This document shows, in pieces, positions 8,092 to 17,877 of a DNA stretch of 64,000 nt. The position numbers were made by a program, and so were the translations under genes. Under the pieces are notes generated by a model, which was not told the origin of the DNA, made no database searches, and worked only from the letters and a program-made list of their open reading frames with translations. Source of the stretch: JBNKFV01 sp050289485. GTDB lineage: Bacteria; Pseudomonadota; Gammaproteobacteria; Pseudomonadales; Cellvibrionaceae. The stretch is from positions 211,210 through 275,209 of the forward strand of contig JBNKFV010000005.1 in assembly GCA_050289485.1 (NCBI GenBank). Reading direction: 5' to 3'. The number at the start of each line of letters is the position of its first letter. The first letter of the stretch is position 1.

Positions 8092-8736
8092 ATGGATATA
8101 TTTGTAGCCAACCCCAAAGGCGGTTGCGGAAAATCAACCATAGCCATTTCACTGGCCTGCTGTTTTGCCAATCAGCAGGATGCCGTCTGCCTGATTGATT
8201 ATGACCCGCAAAAATCCACGCTCGACTGGCTGCGCGCAAGGCCATCTGGCTGTGCGCCTATTGTCGCTGCCGAGGAGGGTAAACCTCTGCCCGAGGATGA
8301 TTTTGATTGGATTGTTCACGACCTACCTGCCGGGTTTGATTTACAGCGTCTTGAGCAAACCGTGCCTACGGGTGCCAAGTTACTAGTGCCTATTCTTCCG
8401 TCGCCCACTGATATCAAAGCAGGGGTACGTTTCTTAATGGGCTTGAGCCGGGCCGACTGGGTAGCAGAGCGCCGCATTGGTGTGGGCTTGATTGCCAATC
8501 GCGTGCGCACCAATACTCGCTATTACCGTGTGCTGATTGCGTTTTTAAAACAGGTTAACCGCCCGCTATTGTGCACCCTGCGCGATACACAAAATTATGT
8601 GCGCAGTATGGAGCGCGGCACCAGTATTTTTGATCTGCCCACGGCAAAGGTGATGCGTGATGTGGATGATTGGGCCGACCTTGTGCAATGGCTTGAGGCC
8701 GACAGGCAGATTCCCGTGGTGGCTGCCAGCGGTTAA
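8092..8736 (+). CDS. Orphan ParA/MinD-family ATPase
   Basis: Deviant-Walker P-loop ATPase of 214 residues: KGGCGKST at residues 9-16, a following LIDYDPQKST block and HDLPAGFD near residue 85. It is short for chromosomal ParA (about 260) and resembles the compact ParA-like proteins that position cargo other than chromosomes. No parB or parS candidate is adjacent, so a chromosome-segregation role is not supported. The ATG at 8092 is chosen over the GTG just before it (8089). It follows the cyclic-nucleotide-binding gene by about 100 bp on the same strand. The cargo cannot be inferred. Confidence 0.85.
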   Translation: MDIFVANPKGGCGKSTIAISLACCFANQQDAVCLIDYDPQKSTLDWLRARPSGCAPIVAAEEGKPLPEDDFDWIVHDLPAGFDLQRLEQTVPTGAKLLVPILPSPTDIKAGVRFLMGLSRADWVAERRIGVGLIANRVRTNTRYYRVLIAFLKQVNRPLLCTLRDTQNYVRSMERGTSIFDLPTAKVMRDVDDWADLVQWLEADRQIPVVAASG

Positions 8737-9058
8737 ACCGCCGGGGGCGTAATCACAAATGTATCGCCAAGTGGTAACCCGACAAAAACTTGTTCAGCGT
8801 ATCGAAAAGGCCTTTGGCTGCATCGATCTCTTCCGCACCATGAGCGAGCGGCTACTTATAAAGTGCCTCGCTAAACCCTGACAAGCTGTTGACTTGGCTT
8901 TGGCGGGTGTGAGCCTGTGCCAAACTGGCGCTTATTTGAACGCATAGGGTGCTTCTGCTAGTATGCGCGGCCTTTTTAAGCGGGTTGGTATTGCGTCTGT
9001 TCGTCACAATGATGTGGCACACTTTCACTTTAGTTGTCTGAAGCTTTAGGTTCCCTTC
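8737..9058. other. Intergenic region between ParA-like gene and sulP
   Basis: 322 bp without a credible gene. It presumably contains the promoter of the SulP transporter. No clear hairpin terminator or operator was seen. A long opposite-strand frame that enters from the transporter gene is a shadow of it. Confidence 0.35.
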
Positions 9059-10624
9059 ATGTTTGAGTTGATTAACCGGCGTCCTACGAACGTCAAAAAC
9101 GATGTATTGTCTGGTATTACGGTCGCCCTTGCACTGGTGCCAGAAGCGGTGGCCTTCGCCTTTGTGGCGGGGGTGGAGCCCATGGTGGGCTTGTATGCTG
9201 CCTTTATGATGGGCTTGTTGACTTCTGTGTTTGGTGGTCGCCCAGGCATGATCTCTGGTGCCACCGGGGCCACTGCTGTTGTCATGGTATCGCTGGTCGC
9301 TGAGCATGGCGTGCAGTATTTGTTTGCCACGGTGGTACTGGCTGGCCTGTTGCAGATGCTCGCTGGCGTGCTGCGTTTGGGTAAGTTTATCCGTATGGTG
9401 CCGCACCCGGTGATGCTGGGTTTTGTTAACGGCTTGGCAATTGTGATTTTTCTGGCGCAGATGGGCCAGTTTATGGTCAAAGGCGCAGACGGCAACATGC
9501 ATTGGATGCAGGGCAGTATGCTGATTACCATGGGCCTGTTGATTGCGGCCACTATGCTGATTGTGCAGTTTTTGCCTAAGTTGACCACGGCGGTACCGGC
9601 GGGCCTGGTGGCCATTGTGGTGGTCACCCTGGCGGCGGTGGGGCTCGATCTTGAGGCGCGCACTGTGATTGATTTCGTGCGCGACATGTTACCGGAAGAT
9701 CAGGCCGCCACCGCGAGCCTGGAGGGCAGTCTGCCCATGTTCGCTATTCCATCGGTGCCTTTCACGCTGGAAACCCTGCGTATTATTTTCCCCTATGCAG
9801 CCATTATTGCAGCGGTTGGTCTGATTGAGTCGCTACTTACCCTGAGCTTGATTGATGAGATTACCAATACCCGTGGGCGCGGCAATCGCGAGTGTATCGG
9901 GCAGGGGATTGCCAATACGGTGAACGGCTTTTTCGGCGGCATGGGTGGTTGTGCCATGATCGGCCAGAGCATGATCAATATTAACAACGGCGGGCGTGGG
10001 CGGCTCTCGGGTATTACCGCGGCGGTTGTTCTGCTGATGTTTATTTTGTTCGCGGCGCCGTTGATCGAGATGATTCCACTGGCTGCGCTGGTGGGCATAA
10101 TGTTTATGGTGGTGCTGGGTACTTTTGAGTGGTCGTCGCTTCGCATTATGCGCAAAATCCCCCTCACTGACGCCTTCGTATTAGTGCTGGTATCGGCCAT
10201 TACGGTAGCTTACGACCTTGCCATCGCAGTGATCATTGGGGTCATTGTGTCGGCCCTGGTATTTGCCTGGAAACACGCGCAGCACATCGTTGCTGAAACC
10301 CGTATCGACGAGAATGGCAACAAAGTGTACGACTTGCGTGGCCCAATCTTTTTCGGCTCGGTGACGAATTTTCGTGAAATTTTCACCCCCGAGGACGACC
10401 CCGAGCATGTGGTGATTGAGTTTCGTCGCTCGCGTGTGAGTGATCATTCCGGTATTGAGGCGCTGGATTCCCTGGCAGAAAAATACCAGGCCCTGGGTAA
10501 AACGCTGCATTTGCGCCATTTAAGCCCCGAATGTCGCCAATTGCTGCGTAAAGCCGGTAACTTATGTGAAGTTAACGTACTGGAAGACCCGAATTACCGC
10601 GTGGTGTCAGACGCACTGGGTTAA
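9059..10624 (+). CDS. SulP-family inorganic anion transporter with STAS domain
   Basis: Inner-membrane anion transporter of 521 residues. The SulP core occupies about residues 15-400: the first helices read LSGITVALALVPEAVAFAF, and the family motif GRPGMISGATGATAVV is present. A cytosolic STAS domain follows (about 425-520, FFGSVTNFREIF). SulP members move sulfate, bicarbonate or dicarboxylates; the substrate cannot be read from the sequence. A beta-carbonic anhydrase gene lies 8.6 kb away but is not adjacent, so a bicarbonate role is only a suggestion. It differs clearly from the second SulP at 56202. A hairpin follows the stop codon. Confidence 0.9.
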   Translation: MFELINRRPTNVKNDVLSGITVALALVPEAVAFAFVAGVEPMVGLYAAFMMGLLTSVFGGRPGMISGATGATAVVMVSLVAEHGVQYLFATVVLAGLLQMLAGVLRLGKFIRMVPHPVMLGFVNGLAIVIFLAQMGQFMVKGADGNMHWMQGSMLITMGLLIAATMLIVQFLPKLTTAVPAGLVAIVVVTLAAVGLDLEARTVIDFVRDMLPEDQAATASLEGSLPMFAIPSVPFTLETLRIIFPYAAIIAAVGLIESLLTLSLIDEITNTRGRGNRECIGQGIANTVNGFFGGMGGCAMIGQSMININNGGRGRLSGITAAVVLLMFILFAAPLIEMIPLAALVGIMFMVVLGTFEWSSLRIMRKIPLTDAFVLVLVSAITVAYDLAIAVIIGVIVSALVFAWKHAQHIVAETRIDENGNKVYDLRGPIFFGSVTNFREIFTPEDDPEHVVIEFRRSRVSDHSGIEALDSLAEKYQALGKTLHLRHLSPECRQLLRKAGNLCEVNVLEDPNYRVVSDALG

Positions 10625-10641
10625 TTTGCCCCCTCTCTTTC

Positions 10642-10671
10642 TCCCTTGTGGCGTGTTTACGTCACAAGGGA
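10642..10671 (+). terminator. Hairpin after sulP
   Basis: TCCCTTGTG pairs with CACAAGGGA around a 12-nt loop, 18 nt after the stop codon. There is no long T tract, so termination is probable but not certain. Confidence 0.6.
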
Positions 10672-10826
10672 ATCAGCCCATCTCTGTTAATAGCAAAATA
10701 ATTTATCGCCTGCGGTGTAATCTGGCTATGGTGTTAGTCAGATATAGATGAAGCCGGTATGCAGTTCCGCCAGTTGTTATTTAATTCATAACAGTCCGTT
10801 ATCCAGAGGACACAGCGAGGTGGTTT

Positions 10827-11381
10827 ATGCAAAGACATTATTTTGTCAGCGAGGATTTAGACGAATTAGCCTTTGTTGAAAAAGAGTTGGAAGCCAGCGG
10901 TGTTGAAACACCACAAATTCACATTTTATCGGAACAGGATGCTGAGTTAGAACGGCATCACTTGCCAGATATTGATTCACTATCGAAGAAAAACATTGTG
11001 CGCTCGGCCGAATTTGGTGCTGTTATTGGTGTCTGCTTGGCCGCGTTGGTGTTAATCAGCGCTTATTACACCGGTGTGGTAGCCGTTATCACTTGGTTAC
11101 CCTTTGTCTTTCTGGCGGTGGTGATTTTAGGTTTCTGCACTTGGGAAGGCGGGCTTTTCGGCATTCATGAAATGAGCGAAGAGTTTAAGCGCTTCGAGCC
11201 CGAGCTGGCCCAGGGTAAGCATGTGCTGATGGTGGATGTCGACGAGCAGCAAACATCGTTGTTGGAGCGCATTGTTGGTTTTCACCCCCGTTTGCATTCT
11301 GCCGGGACCGGCGAGTCCCCCTCGTTTTGGGTGATGGGGGCGCATAAAACCTGGAATCGATTTGTTCGCTGGGCGCCTTAA
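10827..11381 (+). CDS. Small two-helix membrane protein of unknown function
   Basis: The 184-residue protein has a soluble N-terminal half (MQRHYFVSEDLDELAFVEKELEASG, with an alpha/beta ACT-like look), two adjacent hydrophobic helices (about residues 65-115) and an acidic cytosolic tail. It resembles uncharacterised gammaproteobacterial proteins sometimes loosely labelled magnesium transporter; nothing in the sequence supports that role. A GAGG-type ribosome site precedes the ATG, and a GC-rich hairpin follows the stop. It is probably a single-gene unit between sulP and fapA. Confidence 0.75.
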   Translation: MQRHYFVSEDLDELAFVEKELEASGVETPQIHILSEQDAELERHHLPDIDSLSKKNIVRSAEFGAVIGVCLAALVLISAYYTGVVAVITWLPFVFLAVVILGFCTWEGGLFGIHEMSEEFKRFEPELAQGKHVLMVDVDEQQTSLLERIVGFHPRLHSAGTGESPSFWVMGAHKTWNRFVRWAP

Positions 11382-11408
11382 TTGACGATGGTCTGGTTTA
11401 CACAGTGA

Positions 11409-11434
11409 CACCCCGCGACATTGGGCGCGGGGTG
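11409..11434 (+). terminator. GC-rich hairpin after the two-helix membrane protein gene
   Basis: CACCCCGCG pairs with CGCGGGGTG around an 8-nt loop, 27 nt past the stop codon. Only a weak T-rich tail follows, so it is a possible terminator. Confidence 0.55.
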
Positions 11435-11575
11435 CTAGGGCAGTATTCTCTTCATTTCGTCCGGTCTATCCCTGATTTCGCCGGATATCTCTCCCTATTG
11501 GTTGAGTTGTAAGCGCCTTAGTGGCAGTCTTGATGTCATTATCCATGGCCATTAAGAGAAACACCTAAAAAACCA

Positions 11576-13273
11576 ATGTCCGAGCCACCGAGTGCACCGT
11601 CAGCTGATGCTGTTGTTCAGCAGATATTTCCCAGCCGTATTGCCTTTCGCTACAACGAAGAAGTCAACGAGTTGTTAGCGCAGCTTATTCGTACCGAGCA
11701 CCATCCCCGCGAGACCCTCTTCAGTGTTAAACAAACGCTCCAGCAGGCCGGTTTTCAGGACTACCTCATTTTCGATGGCGAGTTACAGTCTATCGTTGTT
11801 AAAGCAGCTCAGGGCGAGGTGGGTGAGTTTGTTATCGGTGAGCGGCGCGATGCTGACATTACCGTTTCAATCGCAACCAGTAAACTGGGTGCCTATGTGG
11901 ATACCCGGCCTGCCTATGGTGGGGAAAAATTGAGTCGCGCCTGGGTGCTTAAAGTGCTTAAAGACAAAGGCCTGGTCGATGAGTGCATCGACCAGTCTGC
12001 CATTGATCAGGTTTTGACGACCGACAGCGTCAGTAACCTGCGTATTGCCAAAGCCATTCCCCCTAAGCGTGGTGACGACGCCGAGTTTGAACCCCTGGTT
12101 GAAGGGTTGAAGACCCTGTCGCCCACGCAGTTGGAAACCGGTGACGTGGACTACCGGCAGCAAATGGAGTTTATCGTGGTTGAGCCTGGCACACCGCTGA
12201 TGCGCCGCAAACCCGCCACTCGAGGCGTTGACGGCATCGACGTGCTGGGCGGTGCGATTTTGGCTGAAGCCGGTAACGACCCTGGCTTTACCGATGCGGC
12301 TGACGGTGCTGTGGTGGATGCCGGCGACCCCAATTTGTTGCTTGCCGAAATTAAAGGGCACCCGATATTGCTGCCTCAGGGCATCAAGGTTGACCCCACC
12401 CTCACTCTCGACAGCGTGAATATTCACAGCGGCAATGTCGACTTTGATGGATCAGTGAATATACGTGGCGACGTAGAAAGCGGTTATTCAGTAACGGCTA
12501 CCGGCGATATCACCGTGAAAGGTGTGGTGAATAAAGGCGCGCTGAGGGCACAGGGCAATATCAATATTGCCGGCGGCGTGATTGGCGATGAAAAAGGTGT
12601 GCAGAATAACCAGCCAGTGGCCGCCAGTGTTCACGCCGGGGGGAATGTATCGGCGCGTTATGTGAATGCCGCAGAAATTAAGGCCGGTCAGCGAGTTATG
12701 GTGCGTGAGTACCTGCTGCAAAGCCGGGTGATGGCCAAGGATGAAGTTTGTGTGGGCCAGGAAGGCGGGCGCGGCACCATTATTGGCGGGGTTACCCATT
12801 CACAAACCGCCGTGATGGCAAACGAACTGGGCAGCGACGCCTATATTATTACGCAGATTGATGTGGGGCGGGCAGATAGCTTAACGCCAAAATTGTTAAA
12901 GCTTGAGCAGAACAAGCGGGCCAAGCGTGATGAGCGGACAAAGCTTGATGCGCTGCTTCAACGTATCAAAGAAACACTCAATACCGGCAGCCGCACGACG
13001 CCCAAAGACGCCATTACCCCAGAGAAAGTGCAAAAGCTGGCCAATACCATCAAAGCTATTGATGCCGCTTTGGAACTCTACGACACTGAAATTGCCAAGC
13101 TAAAACAGACGATGGCCGAGCAACCGGTAAGTCGAATTTATGTGCGTAAAAAAGTGTACCCAAACGTAGCGGTGCGTATTGATGGGGTTGTCAGCATGGA
13201 GAAAGCTGGTCGCGGCGGGGTGACCTGGGTTCGTGACGGTGATGAGATCGTTGTCAGTGACGACGGTGTTTAA
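11576..13273 (+). CDS. FapA/DUF342 family polymerising beta-helix protein
   Basis: Protein of 565 residues with the layout of FapA (flagellar assembly protein A, DUF342). An N-terminal domain (about 1-260) is followed by a stretch of short beta repeats typical of a right-handed beta-helix (about 270-420: NIHSGNVDFDGSVNIRGDVE, then repeating GDI/GNI/GNV turns). A helical coiled-coil segment (about 430-520, rich in Lys, Glu and Leu) and a short beta tail follow. FapA proteins are linked to polar flagellar placement and to signalling through FapA-type domains. No flagellar gene is adjacent here. The last 20 nt overlap the convergent membrane-protein gene. Confidence 0.88.
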   Translation: MSEPPSAPSADAVVQQIFPSRIAFRYNEEVNELLAQLIRTEHHPRETLFSVKQTLQQAGFQDYLIFDGELQSIVVKAAQGEVGEFVIGERRDADITVSIATSKLGAYVDTRPAYGGEKLSRAWVLKVLKDKGLVDECIDQSAIDQVLTTDSVSNLRIAKAIPPKRGDDAEFEPLVEGLKTLSPTQLETGDVDYRQQMEFIVVEPGTPLMRRKPATRGVDGIDVLGGAILAEAGNDPGFTDAADGAVVDAGDPNLLLAEIKGHPILLPQGIKVDPTLTLDSVNIHSGNVDFDGSVNIRGDVESGYSVTATGDITVKGVVNKGALRAQGNINIAGGVIGDEKGVQNNQPVAASVHAGGNVSARYVNAAEIKAGQRVMVREYLLQSRVMAKDEVCVGQEGGRGTIIGGVTHSQTAVMANELGSDAYIITQIDVGRADSLTPKLLKLEQNKRAKRDERTKLDALLQRIKETLNTGSRTTPKDAITPEKVQKLANTIKAIDAALELYDTEIAKLKQTMAEQPVSRIYVRKKVYPNVAVRIDGVVSMEKAGRGGVTWVRDGDEIVVSDDGV

Positions 13274-13982
13274 AGCCTTTGCGTAATCCCCATAATCCTG
13301 CCGTGTATATCAGTACGGCAAGCACGCCCAGTTGCACGGCAATCGCACCAAACAGGTTAGGTGCCTGCATGCTGGTAGACATCAGCGAGTCTTGATAATA
13401 AAAAAACCAGGGGTGCCCGGGTGGAAAAATCCATTCGTGAAACTGGTAAAACACCTTTTCTGCACCGATGAGCAATACACCAACGACTGCCAGGCTTATT
13501 GCAGCACCTCCGGCCCAATGATAAGGGGCAATAGGGGGCACGGTTTCTCTTTTGAAAACCGCATACCCCAACAGCAATACAAAACCCGCTAATGCGGTAT
13601 AACCCAGCCCGTACACGTGATCAATAAGCCGCGCCACGTCTTGCAGGTGCAGTATTTCTGGCTCTCTTAGCAATTTTTTGTGCTGGTGGCTCTGCTGATC
13701 GTAAAACGTAATTGTGCTGAGCCCTTTACCTTGTTGGTGCACCGAATCGTTGATTCGCGCAAATATCTGCAACCGTTCGTTGGTGGTCGTGCTGGCAAAG
13801 CCACTGATATAACGGTTTTGCGGGCCGTAAGTGGCAATGGTCTGATCAATCCCTAATGCGTGATACCAGAGGGGATACAAGAAATTCAGCTTGGCAGACC
13901 CCTGCCAACTGATAAACAGCGCGCTGATCAGCATACAAATAAAAAGGGCGAACCACCGCAGATGATAAAAAAAAGTAGTCAT
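13254..13982 (-). CDS. DUF1461-type integral membrane protein
   Basis: The 242-residue protein has an N-terminal membrane helix, a periplasmic loop containing HLQDVARLIDHVYGLGY, then three further helices. A conserved-looking HEWIFPPGHPWFFYYQDSL segment precedes the last helix, as in the DUF1461 (TIGR01906-type) family. Its function is unknown. The ATG at 13982 is preferred; the longer frame begins with TTG. Its 3' end overlaps the 3' end of fapA by 20 nt (convergent), and it lies 30 nt downstream of the sodium symporter gene on the same strand, suggesting co-transcription. Confidence 0.78.
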   Translation of the reverse strand: MTTFFYHLRWFALFICMLISALFISWQGSAKLNFLYPLWYHALGIDQTIATYGPQNRYISGFASTTTNERLQIFARINDSVHQQGKGLSTITFYDQQSHQHKKLLREPEILHLQDVARLIDHVYGLGYTALAGFVLLLGYAVFKRETVPPIAPYHWAGGAAISLAVVGVLLIGAEKVFYQFHEWIFPPGHPWFFYYQDSLMSTSMQAPNLFGAIAVQLGVLAVLIYTAGLWGLRKGFKHRRH

Positions 13983-14012
13983 TAACAACCATACATTGGG
14001 TGTGAACAGGGC

Positions 14013-15359
14013 CTAACGCAGCGTTTGAATAAACGCTGCCAGAATTAATAGGGGGCAAATAAAGCGAATATAGAAGGGCCAGATCTTCCAGAACACCGTG
14101 TGCTCGATTGCTGGGTTACCTTCTTTGAGTGTGGCTAACAGGGCATTGCGATGAATCAGCCAGCCAGCACACAGGCAAAACATAATACCAAGCAGTGGTT
14201 CACTGTATTTAGTGGTTAAGTCAACGACAAAACCAAATAGCGCGTCGAAGTTTACGACAATCACCAGGCTAATGCCTAAAAATAGGGTTCCCACCAACAG
14301 AGTAGAGGGTAGTCGGCCCATTGAGGTACGTTCGGTAATGACCGATACGGGCACCTCCAGCATAGAGATCGACGAGGTGAGCGCGGCGATACTCATTAAT
14401 GCAAAAAATGCCGCTGCAGCCAATGTGCCCCACTGGCCCATGGAGTCAAACATAGTGGGTAGAATTTGAAAAATTAAACTGGGGCCGCCAATCAGCGAAC
14501 CGTCACTGGCGTAAATGGCCGTACCTAAATGTTGTGCTACATACATGGCTGGAATCACCAGCAGGCCTGCGACAAAGGCCACGCTGGTATCCACCAGTGT
14601 GACGATCAGGCCAATCTGGGGTACGTTTTCATCGTGTCGTAGGTACGAGCCGTAAATCAACATGGTACCCACGCCCAATGAGAGTGAGAAAAATGCCTGG
14701 CCCATCGCGCCCAGAATTAAACCGGGGTCGGTGACTTTTGACCAGTTGGGTATCAAGTACACTTTCAGGCCGTCAATCGCACCTGGCAGGGTTAGTACAT
14801 AGGCAATAAGGCAAAACAAAAGCACGAACAAAATCGGCATCAGCCGCTTCGACCAGGCCTCAATACCGTTTTCAATGCCGCGTGCGATCACTGCCATGGT
14901 CAACAGGCTGAATACGATGCTGAGCACTATATTGCGAGCACTGCTGTCAGTGGTAAGCCACTCATTCCACGCCGGTTGGCCAAGCATCTGGGCAATCGGT
15001 GCGGCCGTGTTGGCGAGCATCCAGCCTGCAACAATGGTGTAAAAACTCAGAATAAGGCCCGCAACCAGGGCGGCGTAGCAAGCGATGGCAAAGCCGGTTT
15101 TCTGCAATACCGGTAGCGAGGGCAGCGTACTCAGTGCCGACACCACATTGGCCTGTTTATAGCGGCCGATAATCAGTTCGGCCATCAGGGCCGGGTAGGC
15201 CACCAGCATCGCCAGTAGGAAATACACCAGCACAAAGGCACCGCCGCCGTAGGATGCGGTTTGGGTTGGGAAACCCCAGATATTGCCAAGCCCTACTGCA
15301 GAACCCGCTGCTGCCATCACAAAACCAAAACGGGTGGAGAATTGTCCTCGTGCTGCCAT
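14013..15359 (-). CDS. Sodium-dependent transporter of the NSS (SNF) family
   Basis: Inner-membrane sodium/amino-acid or amine symporter of 448 residues with about eleven to twelve helices (LeuT fold). The family signature is present at the N-terminus: RFGFVMAAAGSAVGLGNIWGFP, whose unwound glycine-rich helix 1 binds Na+ and substrate. The ATG at 15359 is chosen; the frame four codons longer begins with TTG. The substrate is unknown. The gene lies downstream of maeB on the same strand, but a repeat element carrying a strong hairpin separates them. Confidence 0.92.
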   Translation of the reverse strand: MAARGQFSTRFGFVMAAAGSAVGLGNIWGFPTQTASYGGGAFVLVYFLLAMLVAYPALMAELIIGRYKQANVVSALSTLPSLPVLQKTGFAIACYAALVAGLILSFYTIVAGWMLANTAAPIAQMLGQPAWNEWLTTDSSARNIVLSIVFSLLTMAVIARGIENGIEAWSKRLMPILFVLLFCLIAYVLTLPGAIDGLKVYLIPNWSKVTDPGLILGAMGQAFFSLSLGVGTMLIYGSYLRHDENVPQIGLIVTLVDTSVAFVAGLLVIPAMYVAQHLGTAIYASDGSLIGGPSLIFQILPTMFDSMGQWGTLAAAAFFALMSIAALTSSISMLEVPVSVITERTSMGRLPSTLLVGTLFLGISLVIVVNFDALFGFVVDLTTKYSEPLLGIMFCLCAGWLIHRNALLATLKEGNPAIEHTVFWKIWPFYIRFICPLLILAAFIQTLR

Positions 15360-15499
15360 ACTATTTCTCAAAGGGTTATTGTTGTTGAGGCCCTTGTCGA
15401 TGGCAGAAATACTACCGGTGCAAGGGTGAGTAGAGGCTAAGTGATTACACCCGTTGCCGCAAGCAAGAACGTTGCCGTAGGGCTAAACAGTGGGAGACT

Positions 15500-15595
15500 T
15501 AAGCATTGGAAATGCCAGGGATTGGGTAAGTTTCTGCCGGGTTAGCAGTTCAATCCCGCTTGCGCGGGATTGAACGAGAGGTTGGCCGTTAATAC
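15500..15595 (-). repeat. Structured dispersed repeat, copy A (partial)
   Basis: Partial copy of the element described fully at 18884-19056 and 49544-49717. Positions 15501-15540 match 31 of 40 bases with 49620-49659 in copy D. A 12-bp perfect hairpin (GTTCAATCCCGC / GCGGGATTGAAC, 15548-15575, 4-nt loop) replaces the unrelated stem at the same place in the other copies. The outer end (GGCCGTTAATAC at 15584-15595) starts 6 nt past the maeB stop codon. The far end cannot be recognised. The hairpin may terminate maeB transcription. Confidence 0.7.
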
Positions 15596-15600
15596 AGCAC

Positions 15601-17877
15601 TTACTTTTTGTAGAAGCTCATATCGGCAGCGGCCAACGCACTCATGTTGAAGATACCGCGCTCAGTCGCGGAGTTAATCAGCACGTGTGCGGGCTTGTTG
15701 AAGCCAGACAAGAAGGCCCCCACCAGCAAACCGTTGGCTTTCGCGCGCAGCAGCCCTAAGGCAATGTTAGCTGAATCCAGGTTTGGACAAATCAGCAGGT
15801 TGGCTTCGCCTTTCAGGTTGCTGTGCTTGAAGATGCTCTCACGGTACGATTCGCGCAAGGCGGTCAGTGAGTTCATCTCGCCGTCCAGTTCGATATCTGG
15901 CAGTTCTTCGCGCAGAATACGCGCGGCTTCACGCATTTTCTTGGCCGAGGCGGTGTTGGTCGTGCCAAAATTAGAATGCGACAGCAGGGCCACTTTTGGC
16001 GTAATACCAAAGCGCTTAACCATTTCCACAGACGACTTGGTGGTTTTGACAATCTCGTCTACCGTTGGGTCGATGTTGAGGAAGCAGTCTGATAAAAACA
16101 GTGGCCCGTCGTTGAGGATCAGGGTAGACAGTGACGACAAATGGCCTGTTGGGTTGACGCCGATAATCTGCATCAGTTGACGCAGGTGACCATCGTAACG
16201 GCCTACCTTGCCGCAGATAACGCCATCGGCGTCGTTCTCGCGCACCATCATGGCAGCAATCGAGGTGGTGTTAACGCGCATCACGGTTCGGGCCGCCTCT
16301 ACCGACATCCCGTTGCGACCGACCAACTGGTGGTACTGCTCGGCGTAGTGCTCGAATTTGCTGTAGTGGTTTGGATCAACTACCTCAACATTTTTACCGA
16401 TGGTCAGGCGCAGCCCCATATCACTGATACGCTCTTGGATTACGTCTTCGCGGCCAACCAGAATCGGAGTGCAAATATGGTTTTGTACCGCAGCTTGCAC
16501 GGCATGCAATACTTCGTCGTTCTCACCTTCGGCGTAAACCAGTCGCTCACCGGCCTGGCGTGCAGCTTCAACAATTGGTTGCATAAACATGCGTGAACGT
16601 ACGGTGTAGCGGCTCAGTTCTTGACGGTAAGCGTCTAGGTCTTCGATAGGGCGGGTTGCCACGCCGCTATCCATCGCCGCTTTTACAACGGCTATGGGCA
16701 CCACTTCAATCAAACGTGAATCGAAAGGCTTGGGAATGATGTATTCCGGGCCAAACTTGAGTGCCTGGCCAGCGTAGGCTTTGGCCACCTCTGCGGTGGA
16801 TTCCTGCATGGCGAGGTCAGCAATGGCTTTAACACAGGCTATCTTCATTTCTTCGTTGACGATGGTTGCACCACAGTCCAGTGCACCACGGAAGATGAAC
16901 GGGAAGCACAGTACGTTGTTTACCTGATTCGGGTAGTCAGAACGACCGGTGGCAATAATACAGTCTGGGCGCGCTGCTTTGGCTTCTTCGGGCAGAATTT
17001 CGGGGTTTGGATTGGCCATAGCCATGATAATGGGGTTTGGCGCCATCTTCTTAACCATCTCGCCGGTCAACGTACCAGGCCCGGATAAGCCGAAGAAAAT
17101 GTCGGCGTTTTCAATGGCATCGTTCAGTGTGCGGGCAGTGGTATTTTGTGCGTAAGCTGCTTTGTATTCGTTCATGCCCTCGGTACGGCCTTCGTAAATT
17201 ACGCCTTTGGAGTCACAGACAAATACGTTTTCTTTGCGCAGGCCCATACTGACGACCAGATTGATACAGGCAATACTGGCGGCGCCGGCTCCGGATACCA
17301 CCAGTTTTACATCGGCAATGTCTTTGTTAACAACGCGCAGACCGTTGTATACCGCTGCGGCCGCAACAATGGCAGTGCCGTGCTGATCGTCGTGGAATAC
17401 GGGGATTTTCATGCGCTTGCGCAGCGCCTTTTCGATTTCGAAACACTCTGGTGCTTTAATGTCTTCCAGGTTGATACCGCCAAAGGTTGGCTCCAGCGCC
17501 GCCACAATATCAATAAACTTTTCTGGATCGAGCTCATCTACTTCGATGTCAAACACATCGATATTGGCGAACTTCTTAAATAAGACGGCCTTACCTTCCA
17601 TAACGGGTTTGGAGGCCAGGGCACCGATAGCGCCCAGGCCAAGCACTGCCGTACCGTTTGAAATAACACCAACCAAGTTGCCACGGGCTGTCAGGCTGGC
17701 CGCCTGTTGCGGATCCTCAACAATAGCTTCGCAGGCATAAGCCACTCCGGGTGAATAAGCTCGAGCCAAGTCGTACTGGGTGGAAAGGGCTGTGGTGGGG
17801 GTGACTTCTAATTTACCGGGCTTGGGTTCTCGGTGATATCGTAGTGACTGTTCTTTAAAACTTTCTTGCTCTGACAT
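15601..17877 (-). CDS. maeB: NADP-dependent malic enzyme, MaeB type with phosphotransacetylase-like domain
   Basis: Oxidatively decarboxylates malate to pyruvate, generating NADPH for biosynthesis and feeding gluconeogenic or acetyl-CoA metabolism. The 758-residue protein has the two-part MaeB layout: a malic-enzyme half (about 1-430) with SPGVAYACEAI, HDDQHGTAIV and the nucleotide-binding SGAGAASIACINL, then a phosphate acetyltransferase-like half (about 430-758) that in this class is regulatory rather than catalytic. An AGGAG site lies just upstream of the ATG. It is followed by repeat element copy A and then a sodium symporter gene. Confidence 0.96.
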   Translation of the reverse strand: MSEQESFKEQSLRYHREPKPGKLEVTPTTALSTQYDLARAYSPGVAYACEAIVEDPQQAASLTARGNLVGVISNGTAVLGLGAIGALASKPVMEGKAVLFKKFANIDVFDIEVDELDPEKFIDIVAALEPTFGGINLEDIKAPECFEIEKALRKRMKIPVFHDDQHGTAIVAAAAVYNGLRVVNKDIADVKLVVSGAGAASIACINLVVSMGLRKENVFVCDSKGVIYEGRTEGMNEYKAAYAQNTTARTLNDAIENADIFFGLSGPGTLTGEMVKKMAPNPIIMAMANPNPEILPEEAKAARPDCIIATGRSDYPNQVNNVLCFPFIFRGALDCGATIVNEEMKIACVKAIADLAMQESTAEVAKAYAGQALKFGPEYIIPKPFDSRLIEVVPIAVVKAAMDSGVATRPIEDLDAYRQELSRYTVRSRMFMQPIVEAARQAGERLVYAEGENDEVLHAVQAAVQNHICTPILVGREDVIQERISDMGLRLTIGKNVEVVDPNHYSKFEHYAEQYHQLVGRNGMSVEAARTVMRVNTTSIAAMMVRENDADGVICGKVGRYDGHLRQLMQIIGVNPTGHLSSLSTLILNDGPLFLSDCFLNIDPTVDEIVKTTKSSVEMVKRFGITPKVALLSHSNFGTTNTASAKKMREAARILREELPDIELDGEMNSLTALRESYRESIFKHSNLKGEANLLICPNLDSANIALGLLRAKANGLLVGAFLSGFNKPAHVLINSATERGIFNMSALAAADMSFYKK

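Noticed and set aside
8852..9687. Long minus-strand frames across and before the first SulP gene
   Set aside because: They are antisense shadows of the transporter; composition is His/Gln- or Thr-rich with no domain, and the plus frame has clear SulP motifs.
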